A stretch of DNA of 64,000 nucleotides from Dyella jiangningensis (lineage in GTDB: Bacteria > Pseudomonadota > Gammaproteobacteria > Xanthomonadales > Rhodanobacteraceae), in the NCBI RefSeq assembly GCF_003264855.1, contig NZ_NFZS01000003.1:1-64000 (forward strand), read 5' to 3'. Shown in pieces: positions 8,087 to 17,711 of the stretch; the first letter of the stretch is position 1; each line of letters begins with the position of its first letter. A program made the position numbers and the translations under genes. Below the pieces are notes generated by a model. The model ran no database searches. It saw nothing but the letters and a program-made list of their open reading frames with translations, and had not been told where the DNA came from.

Positions 8087-9403
8087 TCAATTCCAGCCAT
8101 GCAACGACTTGACTGCGGCATCCAGCTTCTTCAGCAGTGACCGCAGCGGCGGGCAGTCGGGATAGTGCTCACCTAGGAGCTTCTTCGCATGCGCCAAACT
8201 CCGCACATGGCGCACACGGTCGGCTTCGGCAAGCGCGCGCGAAAACGTCGAGCCTGACTCGTGGTAATACAAATCGAAGAACTGCTCATTCGGCAGTTCG
8301 GCCTGGTTGTACTCGCGCTGCGTCCACTCGTCGAGTTCACTGCGAACCGCATTGACGCGGTTGTAGACACCCTTGCGATGGTAGGTGTCCTTGAGCACCG
8401 ACTTCAGCAGGCGGCCGACATGCGCGTGCGCCTCAATCGGCATCCTGCCCTTCGGGCGGCGCTGCGGACCAACGAAGGTCTGGACATAGCCAACCGAATT
8501 GCGCTGGCCATTTTGCTTACGCAGCGTCTTCGGCTTGTCCCCCGCAGCAGCAGCCTTGGCGATGGCACCCGGGCTCACGAAGAACGGTGTCATTGGTGCG
8601 GATTCTCCGTCCCATGCAGCTTCGACAATGGGTGAAGGCAGCTTGTCCAGCGCCGCCGCGAGAGATTCCAGCGGGATGCCCTTCGTCTCGTCCGCGATCA
8701 GGTAGAGACGAGAACCGGCATCGGGCGCATACATGCCCGCCCATTCAGGCTTGACGATGACGAAGCCATGTTCCTTCGCCCAGGTCCCACGCTCCTGCCC
8801 CTTGCCTTCAACGGCCTTCTCATAGGGCTCGTCCGCAAAGAGATAGCGCTTCGTCTGACGGTCATACCAGATGCTGTAGTGGTCGCGGCCAGGAACCGCA
8901 TTGCTCGACCGCCCACTAGGGAAGGCGCGGCTGTGGCTCTTGGACGGACGCAGCTTCGTCGCATCCATGAAATGCAGTGCGCGTGCGGCTGCACAGACCG
9001 CACGCCTAGCTGCCGACTGTGAACTTTGCAGGTGCTCGCGCGCCAGATGGTCAGGCCCCTCGGCACGGAAGTCCGCCAGTGCGCGATGGTTCCGCAACTG
9101 GAGCGCCGTGATGAGATCACCCCACGGGACGGACAGCCAGATGCTCAGTGTTTCGCGTCCGGTCCCGCCGCCATCGCGGTCCTTCCAGTAGGAAGTCAGG
9201 AAGACGCGGTGACCGGGGCAAGAACGCTCCGTCTTAGGGGCGGCGCGCAGCACATTGCCCGCATGACGGAAGTTCTGAAATCCCGCGGCCTGCGCGGCGG
9301 CATCCAAGGCTTGCGTATGCTGGATACCCCGCTCGACCTTGAGCGATTTGGCGAGGCGTTTGATGCCGTCCATCGTGGACGGACGAATGGCTTCACTCGA
9401 CAT
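8087..9403 (-). CDS. DUF5623 domain-containing protein
   Basis: A 438-aa protein recognised as DUF5623-like; its biochemical function is unknown. It opens with a short helical module (about residues 5-45: DGIKRLAKSLKVERGIQHTQ, then ALDAAAQAAGFQNFRHA) that also starts the divergent gene at 9731. The remainder has conserved-looking aromatic stretches (DHYSIWYDRQTKRYLFADEP, then EHGFVIVKPEWAGMYAP) but no motif I can assign to an enzyme. A longer frame opens at 9565, but the ATG at 9401-9403 follows GGGAG and begins at the conserved module, so it is preferred. It is the first gene of an operon with the nuclease/NTPase gene. Confidence 0.75.
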   Translation of the reverse strand: MSSEAIRPSTMDGIKRLAKSLKVERGIQHTQALDAAAQAAGFQNFRHAGNVLRAAPKTERSCPGHRVFLTSYWKDRDGGGTGRETLSIWLSVPWGDLITALQLRNHRALADFRAEGPDHLAREHLQSSQSAARRAVCAAARALHFMDATKLRPSKSHSRAFPSGRSSNAVPGRDHYSIWYDRQTKRYLFADEPYEKAVEGKGQERGTWAKEHGFVIVKPEWAGMYAPDAGSRLYLIADETKGIPLESLAAALDKLPSPIVEAAWDGESAPMTPFFVSPGAIAKAAAAGDKPKTLRKQNGQRNSVGYVQTFVGPQRRPKGRMPIEAHAHVGRLLKSVLKDTYHRKGVYNRVNAVRSELDEWTQREYNQAELPNEQFFDLYYHESGSTFSRALAEADRVRHVRSLAHAKKLLGEHYPDCPPLRSLLKKLDAAVKSLHGWN

Positions 9404-9730
9404 GACAAGTTCTCCCGGTTCATGGCGAAACGTCACCCGTCTGCCGCTTCTCGAACCTGAACATGGCATGCACAGGAAGAGAGGGAGTTTGCCGGCAGTG
9501 CTGTCAACAGCTTTGCTATGACGGGTGGCAGGCTCCTGCCCGAAGCCTTGCCGACAGTATCTCACAAGCCGGAATAGCGTGCTATCCTACCCAATGGTTG
9601 CCGTCACCTGCCGCACGCGCCCCTTGGGGTACGACGAAGACGGAGCATTCCAGTGCCCTACCCAATCCATGTTTGATCCCTTGGGCGGCCCGCAAAGCGT
9701 GCACCGGCTCGACGCCCGACGGAGATCAAT
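9404..9730. promoter_or_regulatory. Divergent promoter region between the two cargo operons
   Basis: About 327 bp separating the minus-strand DUF5623-NTPase operon from the plus-strand gene at 9731. It must contain outward promoters in both directions. TTGCCG near 9550 and TATCCT near 9590 could be promoter elements for the plus-strand gene, but the spacing is too long for a confident call. No gene is supported here. Confidence 0.45.
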
Positions 9731-11224
9731 ATGGACACCCAGCAGCTCAAGGTGTTCGCGGAGCGCTTGCGCGCGTACCTCGAACGCCACAAACTCACCC
9801 TCAAGCACGGCCAGGCACTCGACCTGATCGCAGCCATTCCAGGCTTGCGTAACTGGCCAGAAGTCGGTGCGTTCCCCGCTCGCGTATCTGCTGCACAGTG
9901 GGACAGCATCTCGGCCGATCGGCTTGCCAAGCGCATTGCGAAACAGCATGGCCTGATTCTGCCGGTTGACGAAATGCTCCAAACACTGGAGCCATCGGCC
10001 ATCAGCGTTCTGAAGGTCTGGCCCGACGGCCCCGTGCCGGGCGTGTACGTGACGACCTCGCAAAAAGCCATCGACGCGGCCATCGCCAGATACGAGGCCG
10101 CCACCGACGGCGCACTGCTCTACGCGGAGGACGCCGGCCGTTCTTCGGACGCGGCCATCGACTTGGGCGAACACGGCCTGTTCTCCCGCGGCATGGACCG
10201 ACTGCCCAGCGGTACGCTGGTCGTGGTCGGCCCCGTGCCGTTGACGCAGGAATCGTGGAGCGACAACAAGGACCGGCTGAATACGGCCGCCAATCTCGCC
10301 TATTCGTCCTCGCTGCGCGTCGTAGTGTTGGCGGAGACGCCGCTGCCCGAGAATCTGCACAGCGACATCGACCTGCTACTGCGGCCCGACGATGAAGGTC
10401 TCGACAGCGATCCCGTTGACGTGCTCGGGATCGTTACTGAGTCCGGCGATCTGCAAGTGGTACAGCCGTTTGTGCAGCGTCGAGCAGCGCCGTCGGCCGC
10501 GCAGCACTTCACGACCAACCAGCGTCTGCCGCAGGCACTCGAAGATGCACTGAGGCTGGCGGTGGCAAAGCGTCCCTACGGGATCATTGTGCTGGGCATC
10601 ACGCCAGGCGACACGCAGCGCAAAGCGTTGCTGGAGGCTGTGCTGCCCCTGACCGAGCACGCTGGGCCAGCCGTTCGCATCCAACCGACGTTTCGCCCTG
10701 GCTACGGAAAAGACGATCCTCCGTTGTCACCGCATTTCGAGGGGCTTCCGGTCTTCCCTTCCATCGAAAGCGCCTATGCGCATGGCTACCGTCGCATGGT
10801 GATCGAGTCCTCCCATCACGGCGCCGGTGACGCAATCGCTCGGCATGCGCATGAGGTGTGCTTCTTGATTCGTTCCTTCTCGACCGAAGTTGCCGGTGCC
10901 TGGATGAGCAGCCTGCCTTCTCAGATCGACAAGCCCAATGCACTTGATGTCGTCACGGCTGTCCTGTGCGCCGCCGACGTGCCTGCCAAATCAGGGACTG
11001 TGACGATCTGCGACGCCTTTGTCGGCGGGGCGTCACCAGCCCCCACGGGTGACGACACCGACAGGCTGGCGGAACACATGGAGGCACATCGCACCGTGCG
11101 GTGGCAGGAGCAGTTGGACGCATTGTTGGCCACCCGCACAGTGACACCTGCACAAGCCAAGAAGGCCCTGCGTCGCCACAACGTAGACGACTACCTAGCC
11201 TCACGCAAAGCGGTGCAGGTGTAG
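9731..11224 (+). CDS. Uncharacterised protein with glyoxalase-related/DUF5623-like N-terminal module
   Basis: A 497-aa protein starting MDTQQLKVFAERLRAYL; GGAG lies 6 nt before the ATG. Residues about 4-50 (LKVFAERL, then KHGQALDLIAAIPGLRNWPE) are a small helical module like that at the N-terminus of the neighbouring DUF5623 protein and of proteins annotated as glyoxalase-superfamily related. The middle contains GIIVLGITPGDTQRKALLEA, then FEGLPVFPSIESAYAHGYRRMVIESS. The former resembles an alternating strand-helix core, but no Walker A or B is convincing. The C-terminal 40 residues are helical (LDALLATRTVTPAQAKKALRRH). It diverges from the nuclease/NTPase operon, suggesting a joint system. 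Function is unknown. Confidence 0.65.
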   Translation: MDTQQLKVFAERLRAYLERHKLTLKHGQALDLIAAIPGLRNWPEVGAFPARVSAAQWDSISADRLAKRIAKQHGLILPVDEMLQTLEPSAISVLKVWPDGPVPGVYVTTSQKAIDAAIARYEAATDGALLYAEDAGRSSDAAIDLGEHGLFSRGMDRLPSGTLVVVGPVPLTQESWSDNKDRLNTAANLAYSSSLRVVVLAETPLPENLHSDIDLLLRPDDEGLDSDPVDVLGIVTESGDLQVVQPFVQRRAAPSAAQHFTTNQRLPQALEDALRLAVAKRPYGIIVLGITPGDTQRKALLEAVLPLTEHAGPAVRIQPTFRPGYGKDDPPLSPHFEGLPVFPSIESAYAHGYRRMVIESSHHGAGDAIARHAHEVCFLIRSFSTEVAGAWMSSLPSQIDKPNALDVVTAVLCAADVPAKSGTVTICDAFVGGASPAPTGDDTDRLAEHMEAHRTVRWQEQLDALLATRTVTPAQAKKALRRHNVDDYLASRKAVQV

Positions 11225-11243
11225 AGCGCGGCTGCATAACAAG

Positions 11244-11278
11244 GAGCCGGCAGCGGTGATGCACGCCGTTGCCGGCTC
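11244..11278 (+). terminator. Strong hairpin between two cargo genes (terminator or attenuator-like, no U tract)
   Basis: A 13-bp stem (GAGCCGGCAGCGG paired with CCGTTGCCGGCTC, one G-U pair) lies 20 bp after the gene ending at 11224 and 28 bp before the next start at 11306. No T-run follows, so it may protect or partly uncouple transcripts without fully terminating them. Confidence 0.5.
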
Positions 11279-11305
11279 TACAACAACGAAAGGACGTAGG
11301 CAGCA

Positions 11306-12124
11306 ATGAAAGCTCATCCATTTACTCGCCCGACCGTCATCGCCGCGGTGGAGTTCCTCGCGGAAATGTTGACGCAGGCGAAGTTCGATCAGCTCGTCGT
11401 GCGGTTAGGGCTGGACGACGAAATTCCGCAGGGGCCGGCAAAGAGCGTGACTGCGAAAAGCGCCGTACTGGCGCGCCTCGTCAACCAGCGCGCAACGCAG
11501 ATCGTCAGCACCTTGGACGGACCTGTGACACTGGCTGAAGCTTCGGTACGCGAAGCCGTTAGAGTGGCCGTGCCGCAGTATGCGAAGGCCGAGCAGGAAC
11601 GTCTTCTGCGAGGGCTGGCGCTCGACGGCTACGTTGTCTCCTGGGATGAGGATGCACGAACGCCATTGCTGCGCGCGGCGCTGCCAGGGGAAGTGGATCT
11701 TCCTACGGCCGATGATGAGGTTCACCAACTGTTGAAGCAGTTCGGGTTCACTGTGCCATTGGGGCATCTCGACCAGGCCATCGACGCGCACGCGCGCGGC
11801 GACTGGGCAGCGGCGAACAGCCAGATTCGCACGTTCCTTGAAGGCTTGCTAAGCGACATCGCCTTGCGCATTGATCCGCAGAAGGCCGCCGCGCTAGCTT
11901 CCAGCGAAAACCGGCGCGCTTGGCTGGCGGAGCGCGGATTTCTGTCGGTCAACAGGAACGAGTGGACCAGCGACGGGAAGAATTATTTGAATGGACTGTT
12001 CAAGATGCTCCACACCGACGGGTCGCATCCCGGCCTCTCGGATGAAGATCACAGCACGTTCCGGCTGCACCTTGGACTTATCACTGGCCGCACCCTTCTT
12101 CGTCGCCTGAGCAACGGTCGTTGA
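11306..12124 (+). CDS. Abortive-infection-like protein (Abi_C-like C-terminus)
   Basis: A 272-aa protein; the ATG follows AAGGACG at normal spacing. The N-terminal 130 residues are mainly helical with no recognised motif. Residues about 155-272 (ANSQIRTFLEGLLSDIALRI, LNGLFKMLHTDGSHPGLSDE, FRLHLGLITGRTLLRRL) follow the layout of the abortive-infection C-terminal domain: a helix bearing a nucleic-acid-binding-type arginine, a loop with H-x-x-G-S-H-P-G, and a final amphipathic helix. A HEPN-type R-x4-6-H ribonuclease motif is not clear. It lies just beyond the nuclease/NTPase operon and beside the integrase, a usual place for defence cargo. The assignment is by pattern only. Confidence 0.6.
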   Translation: MKAHPFTRPTVIAAVEFLAEMLTQAKFDQLVVRLGLDDEIPQGPAKSVTAKSAVLARLVNQRATQIVSTLDGPVTLAEASVREAVRVAVPQYAKAEQERLLRGLALDGYVVSWDEDARTPLLRAALPGEVDLPTADDEVHQLLKQFGFTVPLGHLDQAIDAHARGDWAAANSQIRTFLEGLLSDIALRIDPQKAAALASSENRRAWLAERGFLSVNRNEWTSDGKNYLNGLFKMLHTDGSHPGLSDEDHSTFRLHLGLITGRTLLRRLSNGR

Positions 12125-12197
12125 GTGCGCTGCACTACGCCGCAACGAGTTGTCCCGATAGGTGTTGAAATTCACCATGTCTCCATGCAGCGTACTC

Positions 12198-12557
12198 ATG
12201 GAGTCCGACGTGGAACAGCTATCGCAAACATCTAACGCGCTCCCCTTGCCAGGGACGGAAGCCTACGAGGAGCTGCCGCAATTCCCGAAACGCAGCCCCC
12301 TTCCCTTCCGGCGCACCATCCGCCGCCAGGAACTGCGGCTGATTGTTCCGCTGGCTGAAACTACGATCTACGAAATGGAGCGCCGCGGGGAGTTCCCGCG
12401 CCGCTTCAACCTCACGCCGCGCTGCGTCGTGTGGGATTTGGCCGAAGTGGAAGGCTGGATCGAGCAGCGCAAGCAAGCACCTCGCGGCCACGTCTCGAAG
12501 CCCGATGTCCACCAACGAAAAACCCGCCCTGTTCGGGCGGGTTCGAGTGAGGAATGA
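12198..12557 (+). CDS. AlpA-family transcriptional regulator / excisionase-like protein
   Basis: Small DNA-binding protein of the AlpA/MerR-like winged-helix type, which activates integrase or serves as excisionase in P4-type elements. Core segment: FRRTIRRQELRLIVPLAETT, then IYEMERRGEFPRRFNLTPRCVVWDLAEVEGWI, the classical AlpA pattern of a recognition helix, R-x-G-x-F-P and a trailing W-x-x-x-x-V/I. The start is uncertain: an upstream GTG (12162) and ATGs (12177, 12198) are in frame, while GTG 12210 has a good GGAG 6 nt upstream. The last 12 codons run through the integrase terminator hairpin (12521-12543). It converges on the integrase gene. Confidence 0.8.
   Translation: MESDVEQLSQTSNALPLPGTEAYEELPQFPKRSPLPFRRTIRRQELRLIVPLAETTIYEMERRGEFPRRFNLTPRCVVWDLAEVEGWIEQRKQAPRGHVSKPDVHQRKTRPVRAGSSEE
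12516..12543 (-). terminator. Rho-independent terminator of the integrase gene, inside the alpA-like reading frame
   Basis: On the minus strand the arms AACCCGCCC and GGGCGGGTT (12521-12543) close a 5-nt loop and are followed by TTTTTCG. It lies 39 bp beyond the integrase stop codon. On the plus strand the same bases encode the C-terminal residues of the AlpA-like protein. Confidence 0.8.
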
Positions 12558-12581
12558 AGCCGCACAACGGCTCTCATCCGA

Positions 12582-13838
12582 TCAGGCCATCGCGCTCAAC
12601 GCCGGCACGACGACGTTCTTCGGCAACAACGTTGGCACGTAGCTCTGCCCGCCGCCCCAGGCATCGACTAGGTTGGCCCACTCTTGCAGCATGTGACGCC
12701 GCTGCTCGGCGTACTCAGCCTTGTTGTAGACCGAGCGCGAGGAACGGCCGTCCTCGTGCGCTAGGCACTTCTCGATCCAGTCGCGGTTGAAGCCGATTTC
12801 GTTCAACAGCGTCGAGCCGGTACGGCGTAGGTCGTGGACGGTGAACGGTTGCAGCGGCAGGCCCTTGGTCTTTGCCGCCTCCGCGATGAGCTGCGTGACC
12901 CGATTCAAGGTCGCATTGGACATGAACCGCTCGGCGTCGTAACGAGAAGGGAAAACGAACCTTGAGCCTGCTGCGCAGGCGTGCAGCGTCACGAAGATGT
13001 CGAGCGCTTGGCGCGACAGATAGACCACGTGCGGGTTGCGCCCCTTCATTCGCTGCTTCGGGATCGTCCAGGTTTTGCTCTCGAAATCGACCTCATCCCA
13101 AGTGGCCTGGATGAGTTCGCTCTTGCGTACCAGTGTCAGCAAGATCAAGCGCAGCGCGAGCTTGATGGTCGGATAGGTCGCCACCGATTCCATCTGCTGC
13201 ACGAACAGCCGGATCTCCAGCGGCGACAAGGCGCGGTCCTTCGGCACGAAGGTAGCGATCGAGGCCGCGCCCACGCTATCGGCTGGGTTGTCCACCTTCT
13301 CGCCGTGGGCGATGGCATAGACGTAAACCTGCTTCACGATGTCCCGAATCTGGACAGCCGTGGCCGGCGCCCCCCGCTCCTTGACCTTGTTGCACAAGGC
13401 CCGCAGGTCTTCGGCCTGGATTTCGGTGAGCAGGCGGTTCTGGAAGACCGGCAGGATGTCCCGGTCGATGATGTGCTTGCGCATGGCGCGGGTGCTGTCG
13501 GCCAACCGTGCATTGGCCAGCCAGGTGTCCATCGCCGTGCCGAAGGTCTTGATGGCGACCACCCGGCGTTTCTCGCGCTGCTTTTCGAGCGCAGGCGAGG
13601 TGCCCTTGAGCACGGCTTTGCGCGCATCCAGGAGCAGTTCGCGCGCCATCGCAAGTGAGATGCCCCCAGGGCCGTAGCGCCCGAGGGTCAGCGTCTCACG
13701 GCGTCCGTTGAGGCGGTAGTCGTAGCGGAAGGTGACAGTACCGCTGGGCGATACCGTCACGTACATCCCGTCCCGGTCAGAAGCCTTATAAATCTTGGAC
13801 TTAGGCTTCAGATTTCGTAGTGCGGCGTCAGTAAGCAT
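12582..13838 (-). CDS. P4-type tyrosine integrase (DUF4102 N-terminal domain)
   Basis: A 418-aa site-specific recombinase expected to integrate and excise the element at guaA. The N-terminal arm-binding domain (about residues 1-90) begins MLTDAALRNLKPKSKIYKAS, and the SAM-like core-binding domain spans about 100-190. The catalytic domain (about 210-390) shows the first arginine in LLTLVRKSELIQATWDEVDF, HDLRRTG (histidine and second arginine), the LAHEDGRSSRSVYNKAEY region with the later histidine, and the nucleophilic tyrosine. The gene is the last of the element, 310 bp from the 3' end of guaA, and the intervening DNA carries repeated putative arm sites. It appears intact. Confidence 0.93.
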   Translation of the reverse strand: MLTDAALRNLKPKSKIYKASDRDGMYVTVSPSGTVTFRYDYRLNGRRETLTLGRYGPGGISLAMARELLLDARKAVLKGTSPALEKQREKRRVVAIKTFGTAMDTWLANARLADSTRAMRKHIIDRDILPVFQNRLLTEIQAEDLRALCNKVKERGAPATAVQIRDIVKQVYVYAIAHGEKVDNPADSVGAASIATFVPKDRALSPLEIRLFVQQMESVATYPTIKLALRLILLTLVRKSELIQATWDEVDFESKTWTIPKQRMKGRNPHVVYLSRQALDIFVTLHACAAGSRFVFPSRYDAERFMSNATLNRVTQLIAEAAKTKGLPLQPFTVHDLRRTGSTLLNEIGFNRDWIEKCLAHEDGRSSRSVYNKAEYAEQRRHMLQEWANLVDAWGGGQSYVPTLLPKNVVVPALSAMA

Positions 13839-14148
13839 CGAGGTTTCCTCCGGCTTGTGACGGCTTTACCGTCAGGTTTTACCGTCAAGGACCTGGAGAC
13901 CTGTTGATGCCCGGAAAGCCGCATAAAACAAGCTTTCCCGAGAAGGCTTTTACCGTCAAAGACGGTAAAAGTCTGAATAGTGAGCGAGAATGTCTTAATC
14001 CAGCCTCGATTTTTACCGTCAGCTCTACCGCCAACTTTTTCTGCTGGCCGGCGATAGTCACCGATAGCTGACGCGACGTATTTACTTATATATCAACACG
14101 TTACGTCAATTTTTCGATAGCTGGCGATAGTCCTCGAAGGACCTGATT
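13839..14148. other. Putative attachment-site region: integrase arm-type repeats next to the guaA 3' end
   Basis: About 310 non-coding bp between the integrase start and the guaA stop. It holds at least five copies of TTTTACCGTC(A): 13865-13874, 13877-13887, 13948-13958, inverted at 13961-13970, and 14011-14021. The two central copies form a perfect 11-bp inverted repeat around AAA. Two further 9-mers, GCGATAGTC (14051-14059, 14124-14132) and CGATAGCTG (14062-14070, 14115-14123), occur as pairs in swapped order around an AT-rich stretch. The layout fits arm-type integrase and excisionase or IHF sites. The crossover core should lie at or in the guaA end at 14149; its partner copy is outside the window. 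Confidence 0.7.
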
Positions 14149-15729
14149 TCACTCCCACTCGATGGTCGCGGGCGGCTTGCCGCTTATGTCATAAACGACA
14201 CGAGAAACACCGCGCAATTCATTGATAATCCGATTGGAAACCTTGCCTAGGAAGTCGTACGGCAGGTGCGCCCAATGCGCGGTCATGAAGTCGATGGTTT
14301 CCACCGCACGCAGCGCGATCACCCACTCATAGGCACGCGCGTCGCCCACCACACCCACCGACTTCACCGGCAGGAACACCGCAAAGGCCTGGCTGGTCTT
14401 GTCGTAAAGGTCCCAGGCGCGCAGCTCTTCGATGAAGATGGCGTCGGCGCGGGCCAGCAGCTCGGCGTACTCCGGCTTCACCTCGCCCAGGATGCGCACG
14501 CCCAGGCCGGGGCCGGGGAACGGATGGCGGTAGACCATGGCGCGCGGCAGGCCGAGCTCCACGCCGATGCGGCGCACCTCGTCCTTGAACAGGTCGCGCA
14601 GCGGCTCGAGCAGCTTCAGCTTCATGCGCTCCGGCAGGCCGCCCACGTTGTGATGGCTCTTGATGACGTGGGCCTTGCCGGTCTTGCTGCCGGCCGACTC
14701 GATCACGTCGGGATAGATGGTGCCCTGCGCCAGCCACTTCACCTGGCCATGGCCGGCGTTGGTGACCTTGGCCGATTCCTCGTCGAAGATCTCCACGAAC
14801 AGGCGGCCGATGATCTTGCGCTTGGCTTCCGGGTCCGCCACGCCTTCCAGCGCGCTGAAGTAGCGCTCGGCGGCGTTCACGCGAATCACCTTCACGCCCA
14901 TGTGCTCGGCCATGGTGGCCATCACTTGGTCGCCCTCCTGCCAGCGCAGGAGGCCCGTGTCGACGAACACGCAGGTCAGCTGGTCACCGATGGCCCGATG
15001 CAGCAGCGCGGCCACCACGGAGGAATCCACGCCGCCGGAGAGGCCCAGCAGCACGTGGTCGCTGCCCACCTGCTCGCGCACGCGGGAAATCTGGTCCTCG
15101 ATGATGTGTGCGGCGGTCCACAGCGTCTGGCAGCCGCAGATCTCGGTGACGAAACGCTTGAGCAGGTTGGTGCCCTGCTTGGTATGGGTGACTTCCGGAT
15201 GGAACTGCACGCCGTACCAGCGCTTGTCCTCGTTCTCCATCACCGCGACCGGGATGCGGTCGGTGGAACCGGTGATCACGAAGCCCGGCGGTGCCTTGGA
15301 CACGTGGTCGCCATGGCTCATCCAGACGTCCAGGCGGTGCATGCTGTCGTGATCGCTGAGGTCCGCGAACAGGCGGCTCTTGGCCACGATGTCCACTTCC
15401 GCGTGGCCGAACTCACGCGCGTCGGCCGCCTCGGTGGCGCCGCCCAGCTGCGCGGCCAGGGTCTGCATGCCGTAGCAGATGCCGAGGATCGGCAGGCCTG
15501 CATCGAACACTTCCTGCGGCGCCGCGGGTGCGCCGGGCAGCGTGGTCGACTCCGGGCCGCCGGACAGGATGATGCCCTTGGCGCCGTACGCGGCGATCTC
15601 GGCCGGGTCGTGATCCCACGCCCAGATCTCGCAGTACACGCCGATCTCGCGCACGCGGCGGGCGATCAGCTGGGTGTACTGCGCGCCGAAATCGAGGATG
15701 AGGATTTTGTCGCTATGGATATCGGTCAT
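14149..15729 (-). CDS. guaA: GMP synthase (glutamine-hydrolysing)
   Basis: Converts XMP to GMP using glutamine and ATP. It is a 526-aa enzyme of normal family length. The class I glutamine amidotransferase domain (about 1-205) has GICYGMQ with nucleophile C85 and FHPEVTHT. The ATP-pyrophosphatase domain has the PP-loop LSGGVDSSV, and the C-terminal dimerisation domain ends [15 protein letters not shown] start at 15744 is in frame, but ATG 15729 matches the family N-terminus ([12 protein letters not shown]). The extreme 3' end is the integration target of the adjoining element and still encodes the normal C-terminus. guaB lies 289 bp upstream on the same strand. Confidence 0.97.
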   Translation of the reverse strand: MTDIHSDKILILDFGAQYTQLIARRVREIGVYCEIWAWDHDPAEIAAYGAKGIILSGGPESTTLPGAPAAPQEVFDAGLPILGICYGMQTLAAQLGGATEAADAREFGHAEVDIVAKSRLFADLSDHDSMHRLDVWMSHGDHVSKAPPGFVITGSTDRIPVAVMENEDKRWYGVQFHPEVTHTKQGTNLLKRFVTEICGCQTLWTAAHIIEDQISRVREQVGSDHVLLGLSGGVDSSVVAALLHRAIGDQLTCVFVDTGLLRWQEGDQVMATMAEHMGVKVIRVNAAERYFSALEGVADPEAKRKIIGRLFVEIFDEESAKVTNAGHGQVKWLAQGTIYPDVIESAGSKTGKAHVIKSHHNVGGLPERMKLKLLEPLRDLFKDEVRRIGVELGLPRAMVYRHPFPGPGLGVRILGEVKPEYAELLARADAIFIEELRAWDLYDKTSQAFAVFLPVKSVGVVGDARAYEWVIALRAVETIDFMTAHWAHLPYDFLGKVSNRIINELRGVSRVVYDISGKPPATIEWE

Positions 15730-15804
15730 GGCAGCGCGTTTCAAGAGTCGGAAAAGACAAAGGTCGGGACGCTTCTGCGACCCGACCTGCGAATGACTTC
15801 ACTG

Positions 15805-15945
15805 ACGTCATCCCGGCGAAAGCCGGACAAGCGCGAAGCGCGCAGAACGCCTAAAGGGCGGCCCCGGAGGGGCGAGCTTCGCGAGTCATCCAGTGCCTTT
15901 ATGCACGAAATCAAAGACGCTGAATTCCAGCTTCCGCTGGAATGA
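15805..15945. repeat. Imperfect palindromic intergenic repeat (GTCATCCCGGCG family)
   Basis: Lies between guaA and guaB. It starts GTCATCCCGGCGAAAGCCGG and ends TTCCAGCTTCCGCTGGAATG ac, with internal GCGCGAAGCGCGC and CCGGAGGGG hairpins. It is related to the repeat at 30876-30940, which has the same ends. Confidence 0.55.
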
Positions 15946-16018
15946 CGACTCTGTAAGGTCATCCCAGTGTGTAACGTGAGACGGCGCCTGCGATGAAGTC
16001 GCTGCGCCATCCCTTGCC

Positions 16019-17503
<1,485 letters not shown>

Positions 17504-17560
17504 TTATACGCGGAAGCCGATGAGCCCGCTACTGATCGCATGAATGGAACGCTACGAAGC

Positions 17561-17697
17561 CCCCTGTAGGAGCGCACCCAGTGCGCGATCGCAGCCTATC
17601 GGCGTGCCGTACTAGCTTTCCGGCGTGACGTCTCAAACCCGCCACCGACGAAATATGCGCGGACATGATCGCGCACTGGGTGCGCTCCTACAGGGGG
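17561..17697. repeat. TGTAGGAGCGCACC-type palindromic repeat (copy A)
   Basis: Left arm CCCCTGTAGGAGCGCACCCA followed by GTGCGCGATCG; right arm GATCGCGCACTGGGTGCGCT followed by CCTACAGGGGG, nearly perfectly complementary across about 75 bp. It lies between the start of guaB and the stop of folD. Similar units occur at 20431, 43039, 48289 and 53565. Confidence 0.85.
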
Positions 17698-17711
17698 ACG
17701 TAAACGCCACG

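Noticed and set aside
14266-15945. Long plus-strand frame antisense to guaA
   Set aside because: guaA on the minus strand has all catalytic motifs; the antisense product has no recognisable domain.
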